A stretch of DNA of 8,274 nucleotides from CAYTED01 sp964537075. Lineage in GTDB: Bacteria > Patescibacteriota > Minisyncoccia > Moranbacterales > UBA1568. The first letter of the stretch is position 1. Each line of letters begins with the position of its first letter. Below the pieces are notes generated by a model. That model did no database searches and was not told the origin of the DNA. It worked only from the letters and a program-made list of their open reading frames with translations. Of the stretch, positions 4,919 through 8,274 are shown piece by piece. The stretch covers positions 1-8,274 of the forward strand of contig CAZIBB010000039.1 in NCBI GenBank assembly GCA_964537075.1. Direction: 5' to 3'. The position numbers were made by a program, and so were the translations under genes.

Positions 4919-6202
4919 AATACTTTCCGAGAATTTTTTCAACCTATTTTCGGTATGTTTGGCGCCATGCTTGATGTATGGTTTGTCGTGCTTCCTTTCG
5001 TTTTCTTTTTTCTGTTCAAATTGCTGTGGATGAAGTATGCTCGTCGCAAATATATCGGCACTCTCAGTTGGATGCTTCTTGAAATTATCCCGCCTCGGGA
5101 ACTGGAGAAGAGCCCGAAGCTGATGGAGTCGATTTTCGCCGGTTTGGCGGGTGTCATCAAAAATGCCAATCCGATCGAAATCTATGTGCAGGGATTTTTG
5201 CCGGATTATTTCAGTTTGGAGCTTGTCGGTACCGAGGGAATAGTGCACTTTTATATCCGTACCCAAACCAAGTATCGCAATCTTTTGGAGGCGCATTTTT
5301 ATGCACAATATCCGGATGTCGAGATTATCGAGGTACCGGATTATATCGCGAATGTCCCTGTGACCATCCCGAATAAGGATTGGGATCTTTGGGGCACTGA
5401 ATTCGAATTCGTGAAACCCGACGCGTATCCCATACGGACATACACGAACTTTGAAGAGGATGTGACGGGGAAAATGATCGATCCTTTGGCGGGACTGACG
5501 GAGGTTATGGCGCAGACAGGGCCGGGACAGCATCTCTGGCTTCAGTATTTGATCTGTCCTCGTGGGCAGGAGGGGGCCTGGGTGAAGGAATACGGTATGA
5601 CCGTCGTGAATAAGATTATCGGCAAGGCTCCGGAGGAAGCCATTGGTATTTTGCGACGTATGGGTCATGATTTTTTCGAAGTGGGATCCAATCTCCATAA
5701 GGGGTTGCTCGCGCAGGAAATCGAATTCACCGGATTAGAAGCCGAGAAGAAAGAGCTTGGTCCGGTGGAATTCCGTTTGACTCCGGGTGAGAAGGATGTC
5801 CTGAAAGCGGTGCAGGCGAATATTGGGAAACAGCAATTCCAAACGAGAATGCGTTTTCTGTATATCGGAAGGAAAGAGGGCTTCGACCGGTCATTGATCT
5901 CGGCTTTTATCGGCGGTATCAAACAATTCAATGATATGAATCTGAACAGTCTGAAACCGAATGATAAGACGAAGACGACGGCGAATTTTTTGTTTGCCCA
6001 TGACCGGCTTCGCTTCCGGCAGCGCGTGATCCATACGCACTATCGTGACCGCGACTGGGACAGCGCGAGCGACCCGTTCTTTCTCAGTAGCGAAGAGCTC
6101 GCGACGCTGTACCACCTGCCTGATATGGCGGTGACGACGCCGACTATGACCCGTGTGGCCGCCAAGCGCGGAGGAGCTCCTGCGAATCTCCCCGTCGAAT
6201 AA
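4916..6202 (+). CDS. Single-pass membrane protein of a VirD4/HerA-like secretion or DNA-transfer module
   Basis: A 428-residue protein from ATG 4916. One strongly hydrophobic segment at about residues 20-38 (DVWFVVLPFVFFFLFKLLW) is followed by a basic MKYARRKY, then a large soluble domain, probably cytoplasmic by the positive-inside rule. That domain contains EIIPPRELEKSP, VQGFLPDYFSLELV, EAHFYAQYPDVEI, and the C-terminal SSEELATLYHLPD...APANLP. I recognise this as the conserved CPR protein commonly next to or fused with VirD4/HerA-type ATPases (I believe the DUF8128 type, from memory). The ELATLYHLP...NLP ending also resembles segments bordering ATPase cores in conjugation proteins. There is no Walker motif. 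Its gene is followed after about 120 nt by the ATPase gene, so it probably anchors or recruits that ATPase at the membrane (inference). An in-frame extension up to 4799 exists but overlaps the promoter. Confidence 0.75.
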   Translation: MNTFREFFQPIFGMFGAMLDVWFVVLPFVFFFLFKLLWMKYARRKYIGTLSWMLLEIIPPRELEKSPKLMESIFAGLAGVIKNANPIEIYVQGFLPDYFSLELVGTEGIVHFYIRTQTKYRNLLEAHFYAQYPDVEIIEVPDYIANVPVTIPNKDWDLWGTEFEFVKPDAYPIRTYTNFEEDVTGKMIDPLAGLTEVMAQTGPGQHLWLQYLICPRGQEGAWVKEYGMTVVNKIIGKAPEEAIGILRRMGHDFFEVGSNLHKGLLAQEIEFTGLEAEKKELGPVEFRLTPGEKDVLKAVQANIGKQQFQTRMRFLYIGRKEGFDRSLISAFIGGIKQFNDMNLNSLKPNDKTKTTANFLFAHDRLRFRQRVIHTHYRDRDWDSASDPFFLSSEELATLYHLPDMAVTTPTMTRVAAKRGGAPANLPVE

Positions 6203-6224
6203 TTTCTCTCCTCTATCTGCCTCA

Positions 6225-6278
6225 ATTTTATAAAGGTCCGACCTTGGGATGGGTCTGAAGGTCGGACCTTTATAAAAT
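6225..6278 (+). terminator. Perfect 21-bp hairpin between the two module genes (possible bidirectional terminator)
   Basis: Arms 6225-6245 and 6258-6278 are exactly complementary around a 12-nt loop. The GC core GGTCCGACC is flanked by TTTATAAAA-type sequence on both sides, giving a short T-rich tract in either direction. Each arm also contains a 13-bp odd-centred palindrome AAGGTC-S-GACCTT (6233-6245, 6258-6270), so it could instead be an operator or a repeat element. The T-tract is interrupted, so termination may be partial, leaving the two genes partly coupled. Confidence 0.6.
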
Positions 6279-6321
6279 CCTTCTCCTATCTCTCAACTCT
6301 CTCTTCTAACCTCTCGCGCAT

Positions 6322-8274
6322 ATGGCTTACAGTGAAATCGCTTTCTTTGCGAAAACAAATTTTCGAAATCAGGAGCGCCCTTTCGGCATCAAAACCGATG
6401 ATCGGCGTCGTCATATGTACCTTATCGGAAAAACCGGTATGGGGAAGACGAATTTGCTCGAGAATCTGGTGATTCAGGATATCCAGAAGGGACACGGTGT
6501 CGCCTATATCGACCCGCACGGCGATACGGCGGAGAAATTGCTCAAGGCGATCCCGGCTGATCGTATCAATGATGTCATTTATTTTAATCCGGCCGATCAG
6601 GATTTCCCGATCGCGTTCAATGTGATGGAGAAGGTGAATGAGGAATACCGACACCTGGTCTCCTCGGGTCTTATCGGCGTGTTCAAGAAAATCTGGGCTG
6701 ATTCCTGGGGGCCGCGTTTGGAATATATCCTTCGGAATGCGATTCTCGCGTTGCTCGAATACCCGGGATCGACGCTCCTCGGTGTGACCCGCATCCTCGT
6801 GGACAAATCGTATCGTGATCGTGTGGTGGAGAAAATTACCGATCCAGTAATCCGATCCTTTTGGGTGGATGAATTTCCGAAATGGAATGATCGTGTCTTG
6901 CAGGAAGTCATTTCTCCGATTCAGAACAAAGTGGGACAATTCCTGTCAAGCTCGCTCATCAGGAATATCGTCGGTCAGACGATTTCATCTTTCGATATTC
7001 GGGAGATCATGGACAGTAAGAAAATTCTCATCATGAACCTCTCGAAGGGACGCATCGGCGAGGACAACAGTGCCCTTCTCGGCGCGATGATGATCACCAA
7101 AATTCAGCTGGCTGCGATGGGACGTGTCGATATTCCCGAAGAGACCCGAAATGACTTCTATCTCTACGTTGATGAGTTTCAGAATTTCGCAACCGAATCG
7201 TTCGCGAACATTCTTTCGGAGGCTCGCAAGTATCACCTGAATCTTATTCTGGCGAATCAATATGTCGAGCAGATTGATGAGAAGGTGCGCAATGCCATTT
7301 TCGGCAATGCGGGCACGATCGTCGCATTTCGCGTAGGCGCCATGGATGCGGAGTTTCTCGAGAAGGAGTTTGAGCCGGTATTCATGTTGAATGATCTGGT
7401 GAATCTTCCGAAATACCATATCTATCTCAAGCTCATGATCGACGGTATCTCGGGAGATGCCTTCAGCGCCGTCACTCTGCCTCCGATCGCCATCACAACG
7501 ACCGAGGAGAACGAAGAGAAGGTCATTCGGATTTCCCGTGAGCGTTATACGAATAGTCGTGCCGAAGTGGAGGACAAGATCAGGCGGTGGAGCGGCATGC
7601 TCTCCGAAGAGGAAAAGAAAGTATTGCTTGAGAAAAATCGTCCGACTATTTCAGCACTTGCCGAATCGAAAGCCATACATTCCATAAAGCCTGTAAATCA
7701 GGGTTCCTCCAAGACATCAACGACGACGGTAGGAGCAAGCGCTCCGCCGAGACGAGCGACAGTCGAGCCGTTGAAAGCATCTCTATCCGTACAAGAGAGG
7801 GAAACGCCTCTGATAGTGGCGAAATATGATCTGCCAGGAACGTCTCCGCGAAGTCATCCTGAAAGTGTTTTGGGAGAAGTGAGTATCGGAAAAGATGTTC
7901 ATGAACCGGAAAATCCGGAGGAAAAAAGAATAGCTCCTATTCATGATGAAACGAAAGAAGCTCCGGTGAAAATAATGTACGAAGCGAGTTGCGATACCTG
8001 CGGTACTGATATCGAGGTGCCGTTCAAACCGGATGGGAAGCGGCCGACTTTTTGCCGGGACTGTCTCCGTGATTATCAGCGGGCGACCGCCAAGGTGCGG
8101 GATGCGGATCAGCGGAAAAGACAGAATGAAGAATCGGTGACGATAAAAGAAAAGAGGCCGATAGCGACGGAGAAGCGGACGGAAAGACAGATGGAACCAC
8201 TGGTGTATGTTTCTCCCGACCAGCCGATGATGCTTTCTCAGGTAGCCCACATGGAACCGAAGAAGATAAAGACA
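6322..8274 (+). CDS. VirD4/TraG/HerA-like ATPase with C-terminal zinc ribbon (3' end beyond the window)
   Basis: 651 codons are open to the window edge, with no stop. An in-frame TAA at 6307-6309 makes ATG 6322 the first start; no Shine-Dalgarno, only a pyrimidine-rich leader. Walker A GKTGMGKT is at residues 36-43, followed by YIDPHGD. Walker B LYVDEFQNF has Asp284-Glu285. RKYHLNLILANQY (302-314) is the motif typical of conjugative coupling proteins and HerA-type pumps. No transmembrane segment is visible, unlike classic VirD4; the upstream membrane protein probably supplies it. After the ATPase core (to about 430) comes a charged and Ser/Thr/Pro-rich linker (about 440-550). Then a zinc ribbon follows, Cys557/Cys560 and Cys578/Cys581 (CDTC-x17-CRDC), and a basic helical tail. 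The likely role is an energised DNA or protein pump in a type IV secretion-like or uptake system; the substrate is unknown. Confidence 0.88.
   Translation, partial: MAYSEIAFFAKTNFRNQERPFGIKTDDRRRHMYLIGKTGMGKTNLLENLVIQDIQKGHGVAYIDPHGDTAEKLLKAIPADRINDVIYFNPADQDFPIAFNVMEKVNEEYRHLVSSGLIGVFKKIWADSWGPRLEYILRNAILALLEYPGSTLLGVTRILVDKSYRDRVVEKITDPVIRSFWVDEFPKWNDRVLQEVISPIQNKVGQFLSSSLIRNIVGQTISSFDIREIMDSKKILIMNLSKGRIGEDNSALLGAMMITKIQLAAMGRVDIPEETRNDFYLYVDEFQNFATESFANILSEARKYHLNLILANQYVEQIDEKVRNAIFGNAGTIVAFRVGAMDAEFLEKEFEPVFMLNDLVNLPKYHIYLKLMIDGISGDAFSAVTLPPIAITTTEENEEKVIRISRERYTNSRAEVEDKIRRWSGMLSEEEKKVLLEKNRPTISALAESKAIHSIKPVNQGSSKTSTTTVGASAPPRRATVEPLKASLSVQERETPLIVAKYDLPGTSPRSHPESVLGEVSIGKDVHEPENPEEKRIAPIHDETKEAPVKIMYEASCDTCGTDIEVPFKPDGKRPTFCRDCLRDYQRATAKVRDADQRKRQNEESVTIKEKRPIATEKRTERQMEPLVYVSPDQPMMLSQVAHMEPKKIKT

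Overview
The window looks like a chromosomal segment of a Patescibacteria/CPR-type bacterium (inference). The clues are gene content and style. There is a SurA-N-only membrane chaperone, a regulator pairing a sigma region-4 helix-turn-helix with a HARE-type winged helix, and a two-gene module of membrane protein plus VirD4/HerA-like ATPase ending in a CxxC-x17-CxxC zinc ribbon. Shine-Dalgarno sites are few or absent. UGA acts as an ordinary stop in several genes, so the Gracilibacteria code (UGA = Gly) is unlikely. All protein genes and both tRNAs are on the + strand.

Layout. 1-416: the 3' part of a CAU-anticodon tRNA, a complete tRNA-Asp(GUC), and a 98-bp tandem repeat that re-copies the last 18 nt of tRNA-Asp twice. 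434-1299: consensus promoter, SurA_N-domain protein, intrinsic terminator. 1323-1447: an inverted-repeat element (element A) whose right edge runs into a near-consensus promoter. 1483-2899: structured leader, DEAD-box RNA helicase with an RGG-like N-terminus, terminator. 2914-3453: peptide methionine sulfoxide reductase MsrA. 3537-4676: promoter and the sigma-r4/HARE regulator. 4677-4798: a second element of the same architecture (element B), again leading directly into a promoter. 4916-6202: membrane-anchored protein of a secretion/DNA-transfer-like module. 6225-6278: perfect long hairpin. 6322 to the window end: the ATPase partner, cut off by the window edge. No gene-free stretch exceeds about 300 bases apart from the tRNA/repeat region, which is described.

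How it fits together. The first five protein genes are mostly single transcription units separated by terminators and own promoters. They cover protein folding, RNA remodelling, oxidative repair and transcriptional control. The last two genes form a functional pair: a single-pass membrane protein without an ATPase, then an ATPase without a membrane segment. The most unusual signal is non-coding. Elements A and B share ends, orientation and a CC-TTT-GG hairpin, yet their stems differ by paired changes, and both place a TTGA -35 core exactly at their right boundary. The 98-bp tRNA-linked repeat carries the same hairpin apex.
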